From: Phaeobacter sp. QD34_24
GTDB lineage: Bacteria; Pseudomonadota; Alphaproteobacteria; Rhodobacterales; Rhodobacteraceae
DNA length: 64,000 bases
NCBI RefSeq assembly: GCF_028890115.1
Contig: NZ_JARCJD010000003.1
Location: 165,475-229,474, forward strand
Reading direction: 5' to 3'
Shown in pieces: positions 52,918 through 60,983 of the stretch; position 1 is the stretch's first letter, and each line of letters opens with the position of its first letter. The notes beneath the pieces were generated by a model. It did no database searches and was not told the origin of the DNA. It saw only the letters and a program-made list of their open reading frames with translations. The position numbers and the translations under genes were made by a program.

Positions 52918-54093
52918 ATGACCACAGATACCGGCATTGAGTTTGCCGATACGCCTGATTTTCGCAAGAAAATCCGCGCGTGGCTAGAGGATAACTGTCC
53001 TGCGGATATGCGCGATGGCGCCAGCGGCGAAGGCGCTAACTGCTGGGGCGGGCGCAACTGGGTGTTTTCCTCGGAAGGACAGCGGACCTGGCTGGAACGC
53101 TGCGCCGCGGTGGGTCTGACGGTGCCGACATGGCCCAAAGCCTATGGTGGCGCCGGATTGTCCCGCGATCAAGAGAAGATCCTGAAGGAAGAAATGGCGG
53201 CGATTGGCGCACGCTCCCCGCTCAACAGCTTTGGCATCTGGATGCTGGGCCCGGCCTTGCTGAAATTCGGCACAGAAGCGCAGAAACAGGAATTCCTGCC
53301 ACCGATCGCCCGTGGTGAGATCCGCTGGTGCCAGGGCTACTCCGAACCGGGGGCGGGTTCCGATCTGGCCGGCGTTCAGACCCGGGCCGAGGACAAGGGC
53401 GATCATTGGCTGGTCAACGGGCAAAAGATCTGGACCTCTTACGCGGACAAGGCAGATTGGATCTTTGCCCTGCTTCGCACCGATCGCGACGCGCCCAAGC
53501 ACAAGGGAATTTCCTTTGTGCTCATGGACATGCGCAGCGAAGGTATCTCGACCCGACCGATCCGACTGATTTCTGGCGCATCGCCCTTTTGCGAGACGTT
53601 CTTTGACGATGTGAAGGCCCCGAAGGAGCAGGTCGTTGGCGAGGTGAACCGCGGTTGGGATGTGGCAAAATACTTGCTGACCCATGAGCGCGAGATGATC
53701 AGCGCAGGCGGGCAGGTGATGGGATCGGGCCGGGCCCTGGGCGCGGTTCTGGCGAACTCGGAAACCGGGCTCAGCGATCCGGTACTGCGCGCCGATGCCA
53801 TGCGCACCGAAGTCGACGCGCTGGCGATGGAACTGACGCTGGAGCGCTACAAGGATCAGGCCGAAGGCGGGCAGGGCGTGGGTGATGCGTCAGCGATGCT
53901 GAAATATGCCGGAACCGAGCTGAACAAACGCCGCCTGGAGCTGGTGATGGCTGCTGCCGGCAGCGAGGCGCTGAATTGGGAGGATGGCCGCGCGCCAACC
54001 TGGCTCCGCACCAAGGCAAATTCGATCGAGGGTGGGACCTCCGAGGTGATGCTGTCGATCATTTCCCGTCGTATTCTTGGGCTCGGAGCATGA
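52918..54093 (+). CDS. Acyl-CoA dehydrogenase (catalytic subunit of a likely pair)
   Basis: A 391-residue FAD-dependent dehydrogenase that forms an alpha,beta-double bond in an acyl-CoA. The N-terminal helical domain has DTPDFRKKIRAWLEDNCPAD. The FAD-binding middle is WCQGYSEPGAGSDLAGVQTR with IWTSYADKADWIFALLRTDR. The C-terminal domain holds TKANSIEGGTSEVMLSIISR, where the Glu of the IEGGTSE block is the usual catalytic base. The start at 52918 has GGGGGGAAAG before it; ATGs at 52894 and 52906 lie further up. A second dehydrogenase follows after five bases. Confidence 0.92.
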   Translation: MTTDTGIEFADTPDFRKKIRAWLEDNCPADMRDGASGEGANCWGGRNWVFSSEGQRTWLERCAAVGLTVPTWPKAYGGAGLSRDQEKILKEEMAAIGARSPLNSFGIWMLGPALLKFGTEAQKQEFLPPIARGEIRWCQGYSEPGAGSDLAGVQTRAEDKGDHWLVNGQKIWTSYADKADWIFALLRTDRDAPKHKGISFVLMDMRSEGISTRPIRLISGASPFCETFFDDVKAPKEQVVGEVNRGWDVAKYLLTHEREMISAGGQVMGSGRALGAVLANSETGLSDPVLRADAMRTEVDALAMELTLERYKDQAEGGQGVGDASAMLKYAGTELNKRRLELVMAAAGSEALNWEDGRAPTWLRTKANSIEGGTSEVMLSIISRRILGLGA

Positions 54094-54098
54094 AGACC

Positions 54099-55214
54099 AT
54101 GGCAAAACTCATTCAAACCGAAGAAGAAACCATGCTCCAAGACGCCGCGCGGGCGCTGTTGGACAATTCCGCGCCGGTCTCGCGCCTACGCGCGCTGCGC
54201 GATGCAGGGCAAACCCGTGACGATGCGCTGTGGCAGGAAATGGTTGCGGCCGGCTGGGCCGGGATCCTGGTGCCCGAAGCTGCAGGCGGCGTGGATATGG
54301 GCCATGCAGCGGCCCATGTGCTGGCCCGGGAAATGGGGAAGACACTGACCGTCAGCCCCTTCCTGAGCACCGCGGTGATTGCCGTATCCGTGCTGCGCCA
54401 GCTGCAGGACAGCCGCAGCCAGGCGGCGCTGAAAGCCATTGCCGAAGGCGCGCATACCTATGCGCTGGCCCTGGACGAGGGCGCGAAGTTCAACCCCGAC
54501 CGGATTGAACTCAAAGCGGAAAAACGCGGAAATGGTTATGTGCTGAACGGCGAAAAACGCTTTGTCGTCGATGGCGGCACGGCGGATCGTGTCCTTGTCC
54601 TGGCCCAAAGCGATGACGGGCTCTGCCTGTTCGATCTGGCCGCCGACAGAGAGGGGCTGACGCGGAGCTCGACCGATATGATCGACAGCCGCGATGCCGC
54701 CGACCTGACCTTTGAGAATGTCGAACTTTCGGGCGATGAACTGCTGGGCGCCGCAGGCGATGGCGCCAGTTTGCTGCGCTTCGGGCTGGAAGCCGGGCAG
54801 GCGGCGCTGGCGGCGGAAACCACAGGGTTGGCGCAGGCGGCCTTTGGCATGACCACGGACTATCTGAAAGAGCGCAAGCAATTCGGCGTGCCGATTGCCA
54901 GCTTCCAGGCGTTGCAGCATCGCGCGGCGCACCTGTGGTGCGAGTTGGAGCTGACCTCTTCCGCGATCTTGCATGTGGGGCGTATGCTGGATCTGGATCC
55001 GGGCAATGCGACCCTTGCGGTCTCCCTGGCAAAGGCCCGGGCTACCGACACGGCACAATTGGCGGTGCGCGAAGGGGTGCAGATGCATGGCGGGATCGGG
55101 ATGACCGATGCCTATGATATGGGATTTTACATGAAACGTGCCCGAGTCGCCGCAGAATGGTTGGGCGACTACGGGTATCACGCGGCACAGGTGGCGCGGA
55201 TGCGCGGCTTTTGA
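54099..55214 (+). CDS. Acyl-CoA dehydrogenase-like subunit without the usual catalytic Glu
   Basis: A 371-residue acyl-CoA dehydrogenase homologue. It has WAGILVPEAAGGVDMGHAAA and a C-terminal domain with LKERKQFGVPIASFQALQHR and REGVQMHGGIGMTDAYDMGF. The final segment reads YMKRARVAAEWLGDYGYHAA and lacks the EG(G)T motif that carries the base in its partner. Such pairs form alpha2-beta2 heterotetramers in mycobacterial steroid degradation. GGAG lies ten bases before the chosen ATG; 54090 is an alternative that overlaps the upstream stop. Confidence 0.9.
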   Translation: MAKLIQTEEETMLQDAARALLDNSAPVSRLRALRDAGQTRDDALWQEMVAAGWAGILVPEAAGGVDMGHAAAHVLAREMGKTLTVSPFLSTAVIAVSVLRQLQDSRSQAALKAIAEGAHTYALALDEGAKFNPDRIELKAEKRGNGYVLNGEKRFVVDGGTADRVLVLAQSDDGLCLFDLAADREGLTRSSTDMIDSRDAADLTFENVELSGDELLGAAGDGASLLRFGLEAGQAALAAETTGLAQAAFGMTTDYLKERKQFGVPIASFQALQHRAAHLWCELELTSSAILHVGRMLDLDPGNATLAVSLAKARATDTAQLAVREGVQMHGGIGMTDAYDMGFYMKRARVAAEWLGDYGYHAAQVARMRGF

Positions 55215-55226
55215 GGGATGAGGAAA

Positions 55227-56042
55227 ATGCAGGAACTATTTTCACTGGAAGGAAAAACCGCCTTGGTCACGGGCGGGGCGACGGGGATTGGCCGGATGGC
55301 CGCCGAAGCCATGGTCCGGGCTGGCGCACGCGTGTTGATCGCCTCTCGCAAGGGTGAAGTCTGCGAGGCGGTTGCGGCAGACCTGAATGCGCTGGATGCA
55401 CCGGGGCGGGCCGAAGGCTTTGCTGGAGACGTGGGCGATGCCGAAGGGATCGACGCCCTGGTGGCAGAGGTCAAATCCCGCACCGAAAAGCTGGATATCC
55501 TGATGAACAACTCCGGCATCACCTGGGGCGCGCCGCTGGGACAATTCCCGCATCAGGCCTGGGAAAAGGTGATGTCTGTCAATGTGGCAGGGGTCTTCGA
55601 CCTGACGCAAAAGCTGTTGCCCATGCTGATCGCCTCGTCGAATGCCGATGACCCGGCCCGCGTTATCAATGTGGGTTCGGTCATGGGGGAAATCCCGATG
55701 GGCGACGGCGCTTATAGCTATGCTGCCTCCAAGGCCGCGGTGATCCATATGTCGAAAATCCTGGCCAAGGAGTTGGCGCGTAGCCATGTTACGGTCAACG
55801 CCCTGGCGCCGGGACCTTTTGTGTCGCGCATGACCGCCTTTGCGACCGGCGATGAGGAGAAACGCGAAAAGGTGGGCCGTGATGTGCCGCTGGGTCGCGT
55901 GGGCCGGGAAGAGGATATTGCCGGCGCGGTGCTGTTCCTGTCCGGGCGCGGGGGGGCCTATGTGACAGGGGCCGTGATCCCGGTCTCCGGCGGCATCAAT
56001 GTGATGTCGGGGCACAACCTGTTTCAAAGCGCCATGGACTGA
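55227..56042 (+). CDS. Short-chain dehydrogenase/reductase
   Basis: A 271-residue classical SDR. The cofactor-binding motif is VTGGATGIGRMAAEAMVRAG and the acidic turn is followed by NNSGITWGAPLG. The catalytic residues are Ser (NVGSVMGEIPMG) and Tyr/Lys in AYSYAASKAAVIHMSK. It ends GAVIPVSGGINVMSG. It probably oxidises a 3-hydroxyacyl-CoA or reduces a keto group in the pathway. The start at 55227 follows GAGGGATGAGG; 55218 is possible. It lies 12 bases after the dehydrogenase pair. Confidence 0.92.
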   Translation: MQELFSLEGKTALVTGGATGIGRMAAEAMVRAGARVLIASRKGEVCEAVAADLNALDAPGRAEGFAGDVGDAEGIDALVAEVKSRTEKLDILMNNSGITWGAPLGQFPHQAWEKVMSVNVAGVFDLTQKLLPMLIASSNADDPARVINVGSVMGEIPMGDGAYSYAASKAAVIHMSKILAKELARSHVTVNALAPGPFVSRMTAFATGDEEKREKVGRDVPLGRVGREEDIAGAVLFLSGRGGAYVTGAVIPVSGGINVMSGHNLFQSAMD

Positions 56043-56073
56043 AGCGTGAACATCGAACCCTAGAGGGCTGAAT

Positions 56074-57084
56074 ATGAACGAAACAACCTGGTCCCGGAAC
56101 GAGGATCATCTGCCTGCGGCGCTGCGTGGATTGCGTATTCCTCTGATCGCCTCGCCGCTTTTCATCATCTCGGTACCGGAACTGGTAATCGCGCAATGCA
56201 AGGCGGGCATCATCGGTGCCTTTCCGGCGCTGAACGCCCGCGAAGGCGAAGGTGAGCCGCCGCTCTTGGAGGCTTGGCTGAAACAGATCACCGAAGAGCT
56301 GGACCGCCACAACCAGGAAAATCCCGACCGACCGGCCGCACCTTTTGCGGTCAACCAGATCGTGCATCGCTCCAACACCCGTCTGGAGCGGGATCTGGAA
56401 ATCTGCACGCGCTGGAAGGTACCGGTCTGGATCACCTCCTTGGGTGCGCGTCCCGAGGTCAACGAGGCGGCGCATTCCTGTGGCGGCGTGGTCCTGCATG
56501 ATGTGATCAACAACCGCTTCGCCAAGAAGGCCATCGAGAAGGGCGCCGATGGTCTTGTGGCCGTGGCCGCGGGGGCCGGGGGCCATGCCGGCCAACAGTC
56601 GCCACTGGCCCTGATCCGGGAGATCCGCAGTTGGTTTGACGGCCCGCTTGCCCTGTCGGGTGCCATCGCGACGGGAGAGTCGCTTTTGGCAGCGCGGGCG
56701 ATGGGAGCCGATTTCGGCTATGCGGGATCGCAGTTCATTGCCACGCATGAGGCCAACGCCCAAAGTGAATACAAGCAGATGATCGTCGACGGCGGTGCCG
56801 AAGATATTGTCTATTCTTCCCTGTTTACAGGGGTTTGGGGAAACTACCTGAAAGAATCCGTCAGCCGCGCCGGGCTTGATCCCGACAATCTGCCCACCGC
56901 GGATGCCTCCTCCATGAACTTTGGCAGCGGCTCCTCCAAACCCAAGGCCTGGAAGGAAATCTGGGGATCGGGGCAGGGGATCGGCGCGGTGACCGAGGTG
57001 TGCTCTGTGGCCGATTTGGTGGCGCGGATCGATGGCGAATACCGGGCAGCGGGCGCGAGCCTTGCGGCCGAGTTCACGGGCTGA
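56074..57084 (+). CDS. Nitronate monooxygenase / 2-nitropropane dioxygenase family flavoprotein
   Basis: A 336-residue FMN-dependent TIM-barrel protein. The strand-loop near the start is IPLIASPLFIISVPELVIAQ. The phosphate- and substrate-binding block is VAVAAGAGGHAGQQSPLALI with the conserved His. GYAGSQFIATHEANAQSEYK follows. Family members oxidise nitronates, but related proteins act as enoyl reductases or other flavin reductases. In a fatty-acyl cluster the second possibility is worth testing. It follows the SDR after 31 bases. Confidence 0.88.
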   Translation: MNETTWSRNEDHLPAALRGLRIPLIASPLFIISVPELVIAQCKAGIIGAFPALNAREGEGEPPLLEAWLKQITEELDRHNQENPDRPAAPFAVNQIVHRSNTRLERDLEICTRWKVPVWITSLGARPEVNEAAHSCGGVVLHDVINNRFAKKAIEKGADGLVAVAAGAGGHAGQQSPLALIREIRSWFDGPLALSGAIATGESLLAARAMGADFGYAGSQFIATHEANAQSEYKQMIVDGGAEDIVYSSLFTGVWGNYLKESVSRAGLDPDNLPTADASSMNFGSGSSKPKAWKEIWGSGQGIGAVTEVCSVADLVARIDGEYRAAGASLAAEFTG

Positions 57085-57087
57085 GCC

Positions 57088-57738
57088 ATGGCAGAAATAC
57101 TGGTGGTGCGCCACGGGCAGGCGTCGTTTGGCGCCGACAATTACGATCAGCTGAGCGACTTGGGGCGCAGGCAGGGGCAACTCTTGGGGGAGACACTGCG
57201 TGCGATGGGCTGGCATCCGGATCGGGCGATCACGGGAAGCCTGGCCCGGCAACAGCAGACGCTGGAGGAAATGGGGTTTTCCCTGGAGCCGGAAGAACAC
57301 GCGGGATGGAACGAATATGACTTCCACGACCTGCTGCATCAACGATACGGCGGCAAGGCTCCGGATGAGGTGATCACCGATCGCAAGAGCCATTTTCGGG
57401 CCCTGCGCGAAACCCTGGCCGAATGGCAGCAGGGCGGGGTGACTGGCGCATCCGAAAGCTGGAAAGACTTCACCGCCCGCGTTGAGGATGCGCGCCAGCA
57501 TGCCGCCGACACCGCGGCAGAGCGCGTGCTGGTGGTCAGTTCCGGCGGCGTGATCGCGCGCCTCGTTGCTGCCACCTTGCAGGTGCCGGATGCGCAGATG
57601 ATCACCTTGAACCTGCAGGTGAAGAACACCTCCCTGACCCGCTTCATCTCCTCGAAAGAGCGGTTCTTTTTGCATGAATTCAATGCAGTGCCGCATTTTC
57701 ATGATGCGAAGCGTGCTGAATTGATGAGCTATAGCTGA
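57088..57738 (+). CDS. Histidine phosphatase family protein
   Basis: A 216-residue member of the phosphoglycerate-mutase-like superfamily. The catalytic motif is VVRHGQASFG, with its His at the start of the fold. GSLARQQQTLEEM and the second histidine block VLVVSSGGVIARLVAATLQV are visible, but the late His of the motif is replaced by Gly. It starts three bases after the flavoprotein gene and 11 bases before a kinase. The pairing of a kinase and a phosphatase homologue is unusual in a beta-oxidation-like cluster. Confidence 0.88.
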   Translation: MAEILVVRHGQASFGADNYDQLSDLGRRQGQLLGETLRAMGWHPDRAITGSLARQQQTLEEMGFSLEPEEHAGWNEYDFHDLLHQRYGGKAPDEVITDRKSHFRALRETLAEWQQGGVTGASESWKDFTARVEDARQHAADTAAERVLVVSSGGVIARLVAATLQVPDAQMITLNLQVKNTSLTRFISSKERFFLHEFNAVPHFHDAKRAELMSYS

Positions 57739-57749
57739 AGGAGCAAGAC

Positions 57750-58781
57750 ATGAGCAGCGACACCCAGACACTGGATATCGAGGCCATCAAAACCTACGTC
57801 GGTGACCGTCTTGCGGGGTTTGACGGCGCCGTGGAGGTGCAGAAATTCGCAACCGGGCAATCCAACCCGACCTTCCTGCTGAAGACCTCTGCCGGGAATT
57901 ACGTATTGCGCCGCAAACCGCCAGGGGTGCTGCTGAAATCCGCCCATGCGGTCGATCGGGAGTTCCGGGTGCAAAGGGCGCTGGCCGACACCGAGGTTCC
58001 GGTCGCGAAGATGCACCTGTTGTGTGAGGATGATGCGGTCATCGGCTCGTCCTTCTATATCATGGACCATGTGGCGGGGCGGAACTTCACCGATCCGGTG
58101 ATGGGCGACCTGGCCCCGGCAGAGCGCGGTGCGGTGATCGATGACATGAATCGGGTGCTGGCCGCGCTGCATGACGTGGATATCGACAGTGTCGGCCTGT
58201 CGGATTACGGCCCGCCCGGCAATTACTTCGAACGTCAGCTGGGTCGGTGGACCAAGCAATACCGCGCCTCGGAAACCCGCAGCATCCCGGAAATGGATGA
58301 GCTGATCACCGCCCTGGAAGAGGGCATGCCCGCAGACGATGGTCAACGGGGATTGGTGCATGGCGATTACCGGATCGACAATATGATCTTCAGCGCCGAG
58401 GCTCCGAAATGCCTGGCCGTGCTGGATTGGGAATTGTCGACCATCGGCCATCCCTATGCCGATCTGGCCGGGGTGATCATGCAATGGCAGATGCCGCCGG
58501 GTCAGGAGGGACGCGGCCTTGCCGGGATCGATCGCAAGGCGCTTGGGCTTCCCTCGGACGCGGCCTTCATCGAAGCCTATTGTCGCCGCCGCGGCTTGCC
58601 GGGCATCGACAACTTCGGCTTCTACCTGTCCTTCAGTTTCTTCCGCATGGCGGGCATTCTGCAGGGGGTGTTGAAGCGGGCCTTGGACGGCAATGCATCT
58701 AACCCGGAAAGAGCGATGAAGCTGGGGGACTTTGTGCCGGTGTTTGCGCAGAGTGGATTGACAGCCTTGCAGAAGCGCTAG
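57750..58781 (+). CDS. APH-type phosphotransferase (ACAD11/LvaA kinase-like)
   Basis: A 343-residue kinase of the aminoglycoside-phosphotransferase fold. The nucleotide-binding start is KFATGQSNPTFLLKTSAGNY with VLRRKPPGVL. The catalytic loop is LVHGDYRIDNMIFS and the metal segment is LAVLDWELSTIGHPYADLAG. These match the kinase domain of ACAD10/11 and bacterial LvaA-type proteins, which phosphorylate a 4-hydroxyacyl-CoA before elimination. A related role on a hydroxyacyl-CoA is plausible with the neighbouring acyl-CoA dehydrogenases, but is inference. Confidence 0.9.
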   Translation: MSSDTQTLDIEAIKTYVGDRLAGFDGAVEVQKFATGQSNPTFLLKTSAGNYVLRRKPPGVLLKSAHAVDREFRVQRALADTEVPVAKMHLLCEDDAVIGSSFYIMDHVAGRNFTDPVMGDLAPAERGAVIDDMNRVLAALHDVDIDSVGLSDYGPPGNYFERQLGRWTKQYRASETRSIPEMDELITALEEGMPADDGQRGLVHGDYRIDNMIFSAEAPKCLAVLDWELSTIGHPYADLAGVIMQWQMPPGQEGRGLAGIDRKALGLPSDAAFIEAYCRRRGLPGIDNFGFYLSFSFFRMAGILQGVLKRALDGNASNPERAMKLGDFVPVFAQSGLTALQKR

Positions 58782-58837
58782 ACCAATCTGGCGTCGGATT
58801 GCTGGCCGTGGCAGTCGGGTTGCGTGGTTTTACGTAT

Positions 58838-58861
58838 GCCTTAACACTCGACCCGTAAGGC
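58838..58861. promoter_or_regulatory. Inverted repeat in the gap before the enoyl-CoA hydratase
   Basis: GCCTTA and TAAGGC are separated by 12 bases in the 147-base gap after the kinase gene. It could be an operator or a hairpin. The gap may carry an internal promoter. Confidence 0.35.
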
Positions 58862-58928
58862 TAGGCCAAGCATTATGGAACGGAAAGCTGGCCGTGATCT
58901 TCTGCGGCCAATCGGGAGGATTGTACCC

Positions 58929-59726
58929 ATGACACAGCCGGAGGGGCAGGTCGCGGACGGACAGGACACTTGGTTGAACGCCAGTGACCTGGGGGATGGC
59001 ATCGTTGAATTGCAATTGGGGCGCGGGCCGGTCAACGCGCTGAGCGCAGAATTCCTGATGGATTTTGCCGAGATGATCGCCGGTCTGGGCCGCGACCCAG
59101 AGGTGCGCGCGATCATTTTAAAGAGCCCGTTCAAGGTGTTCTCTGCCGGGGTTGACCTGAAGGAGGCGAAGGAATTCACCCTTGCCCAGCAGCAGGCAAT
59201 GGTTCGGGGTCTGAATGAATCTGTGCTGGCACTCTATGCCTGTCCCAAGCCGGTTGTGGCTGCCGTTGGCGGCGCCGCGATTGCTGGCGGCTTGTTCTTC
59301 GTGCTCGGCAGCGATGTGCGGATCGGCTATTCGAAATCGGCCTACGGTCTGGCCGAGATCCGCGTCGGGGTTGATTTCCCGGTAGCACCGCTGGAGGTGG
59401 CCAAGGCAACCCTGGATACCAACACCCAGCGGCGGCTGATGCTGACGGGGCAACCGATCGGCCCTATCGCGGCGCGGAACTATGGGATCGTCGATATCAT
59501 CGCTGAGGATATGGAAGACCTTGAGATCTACAGCCTGCGCGAGGCGCGCAAACTGGCGGATCTGCCAGGGCAGGCCTATGCCGCGATCAAGATGCAATTG
59601 CGTGGTGAGACCATTGACCGGATCAAGGCGGCCATTGCCGCAGGGGCCAATGAGCCTGCGGGGGGATGGTTCAATGACGAAACCAAACCCGCCATGGAAA
59701 GAATGCTGAGCGGCGCAGATCGCTAA
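58929..59726 (+). CDS. Enoyl-CoA hydratase/isomerase family protein
   Basis: A 265-residue crotonase-fold protein. The oxyanion-forming loops are KVFSAGVDLKEAKEFTL and AAVGGAAIAGGLFFVLGSDV. The usual Glu-containing loop reads YGLAEIRVGVDFPVAPLEVA, with a Glu kept in AEIRVG. The last helices are IDRIKAAIAAGANEPAGGWF. It probably hydrates or isomerises an enoyl-CoA. The start at 58929 follows GGGAGGATTG; the frame opens 18 codons earlier. It begins a second gene group after a 147-base gap. Confidence 0.9.
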   Translation: MTQPEGQVADGQDTWLNASDLGDGIVELQLGRGPVNALSAEFLMDFAEMIAGLGRDPEVRAIILKSPFKVFSAGVDLKEAKEFTLAQQQAMVRGLNESVLALYACPKPVVAAVGGAAIAGGLFFVLGSDVRIGYSKSAYGLAEIRVGVDFPVAPLEVAKATLDTNTQRRLMLTGQPIGPIAARNYGIVDIIAEDMEDLEIYSLREARKLADLPGQAYAAIKMQLRGETIDRIKAAIAAGANEPAGGWFNDETKPAMERMLSGADR

Positions 59727-59771
59727 GCCAAGACCCGCGTGACGAAACACGTGGCAAACAGGGAGAAATCG

Positions 59772-60983
59772 ATGGACCGCAACCGGCTGGAGCGCCTGAA
59801 GGCTTGGCAGCAACGCTATGTCGATCAACGAAAATATGCCGGTAGCGCGGTTCTGATAAAAGAGCGCGGCGAAGAGGTGTTCTTCAATGCGGCGGGCCTG
59901 CGCAATGTCGAGGAGTCTCTTCCCTTCACCCGCGATACGGTGGCTCGGATCTATTCCATGACCAAGCCGGTGACCTCGCTCGCCGTGATGATGCTGCTGG
60001 AACGGGGGCTGTTTCACCTTGATGCGCCGGTCTCTGACTTCATTCCCGAATTTGCCGATATGCGGGCGCTGGTGCCGGGGGCGACCTCCATCGATCAGAC
60101 CGAACCAAGCCGCGCGCCGACCCTGCACGAGCTGCTGACCCATACCAGCGGATTGAGCTACCCGTTCAATCCCGGTGTTCTTCCCGCCGCGATGGAAGAG
60201 CGTCAGCTGATGTTCAAGCCGAACCAGGGATCTCTGGCCAAGATGGCTGCGGAGCTGGCCGCCTATCCGCTGGCGTTCCAGCCCGGTACACGCTGGGAGT
60301 ATTCCGTCAGCATCGATGTGCTGGGGCGCGTTGTCGAAGTGGTGTCCGGTCAAAGCCTTGGTGATTTCTTTCAAAGCGAGATCTTTACGCCGCTCGGCAT
60401 GAGTGAAACCGCTTTCCGGGTGCCGCGCGGCACCGGGGATCGCTTTGCCTCGCTCTACACACCGCTTGCAGGCGATGCGATGGCGCTGAATTCCGCCAAG
60501 ACCGGCGGGGATAGCCTGCGGCTGACCGACCTTCATGGCGGATCCCCGTTCGAGACGGCCGACATGATGTCCGGCGGCGGCGGTCTGGTGGGCACGATTG
60601 ATGACTACATGAAGTTCGCAGAAATGCTGCGCCAGCGTGGCGCCTGCGAGGGCGGCTTTATCATCAGTCCGCAAGTGGCTGATTTCATGATGCGAAACCA
60701 CCTGCCGGGCGATATCGCCTCGATGGGACCGCAAAGCTTTGCCGAGCAGCCGATGGAGGGCATGGGATTTGGTCTTGGCGGTGCCGTGGTTCTGGATCCG
60801 GGCCGCGCGCGCTGTCCGGGATCGGTGGGGGATTTCAGCTGGGGCGGCATGGCCTCCACCTTCTTCTGGGTGGATCCGGTGCTGGATCTCTCGGTCGTCT
60901 TCTTCACGCAACTGTCCCCCTCCAGCTCTTACCCGTCGCGTGCCGAGCTGAAAGCCCTTGTTCATGGAGCCGTCTGCCGATGA
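59772..60983 (+). CDS. Serine hydrolase, beta-lactamase/EstB family
   Basis: A 403-residue class C beta-lactamase-like hydrolase. The catalytic SxxK is ARIYSMTKPVTSLAVMMLLE. The second motif is the Tyr in WEYSVSIDVLGRVVEVVSGQ. GLVGTIDDYMKFAEMLRQRG is typical of EstB-type esterases. It has no evident signal peptide, so a cytoplasmic esterase or lactonase acting on an intermediate is more likely than a true beta-lactamase. The ATG at 59772 follows GGGAGAAATCG. It overlaps the next gene by four bases. Confidence 0.88.
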   Translation: MDRNRLERLKAWQQRYVDQRKYAGSAVLIKERGEEVFFNAAGLRNVEESLPFTRDTVARIYSMTKPVTSLAVMMLLERGLFHLDAPVSDFIPEFADMRALVPGATSIDQTEPSRAPTLHELLTHTSGLSYPFNPGVLPAAMEERQLMFKPNQGSLAKMAAELAAYPLAFQPGTRWEYSVSIDVLGRVVEVVSGQSLGDFFQSEIFTPLGMSETAFRVPRGTGDRFASLYTPLAGDAMALNSAKTGGDSLRLTDLHGGSPFETADMMSGGGGLVGTIDDYMKFAEMLRQRGACEGGFIISPQVADFMMRNHLPGDIASMGPQSFAEQPMEGMGFGLGGAVVLDPGRARCPGSVGDFSWGGMASTFFWVDPVLDLSVVFFTQLSPSSSYPSRAELKALVHGAVCR

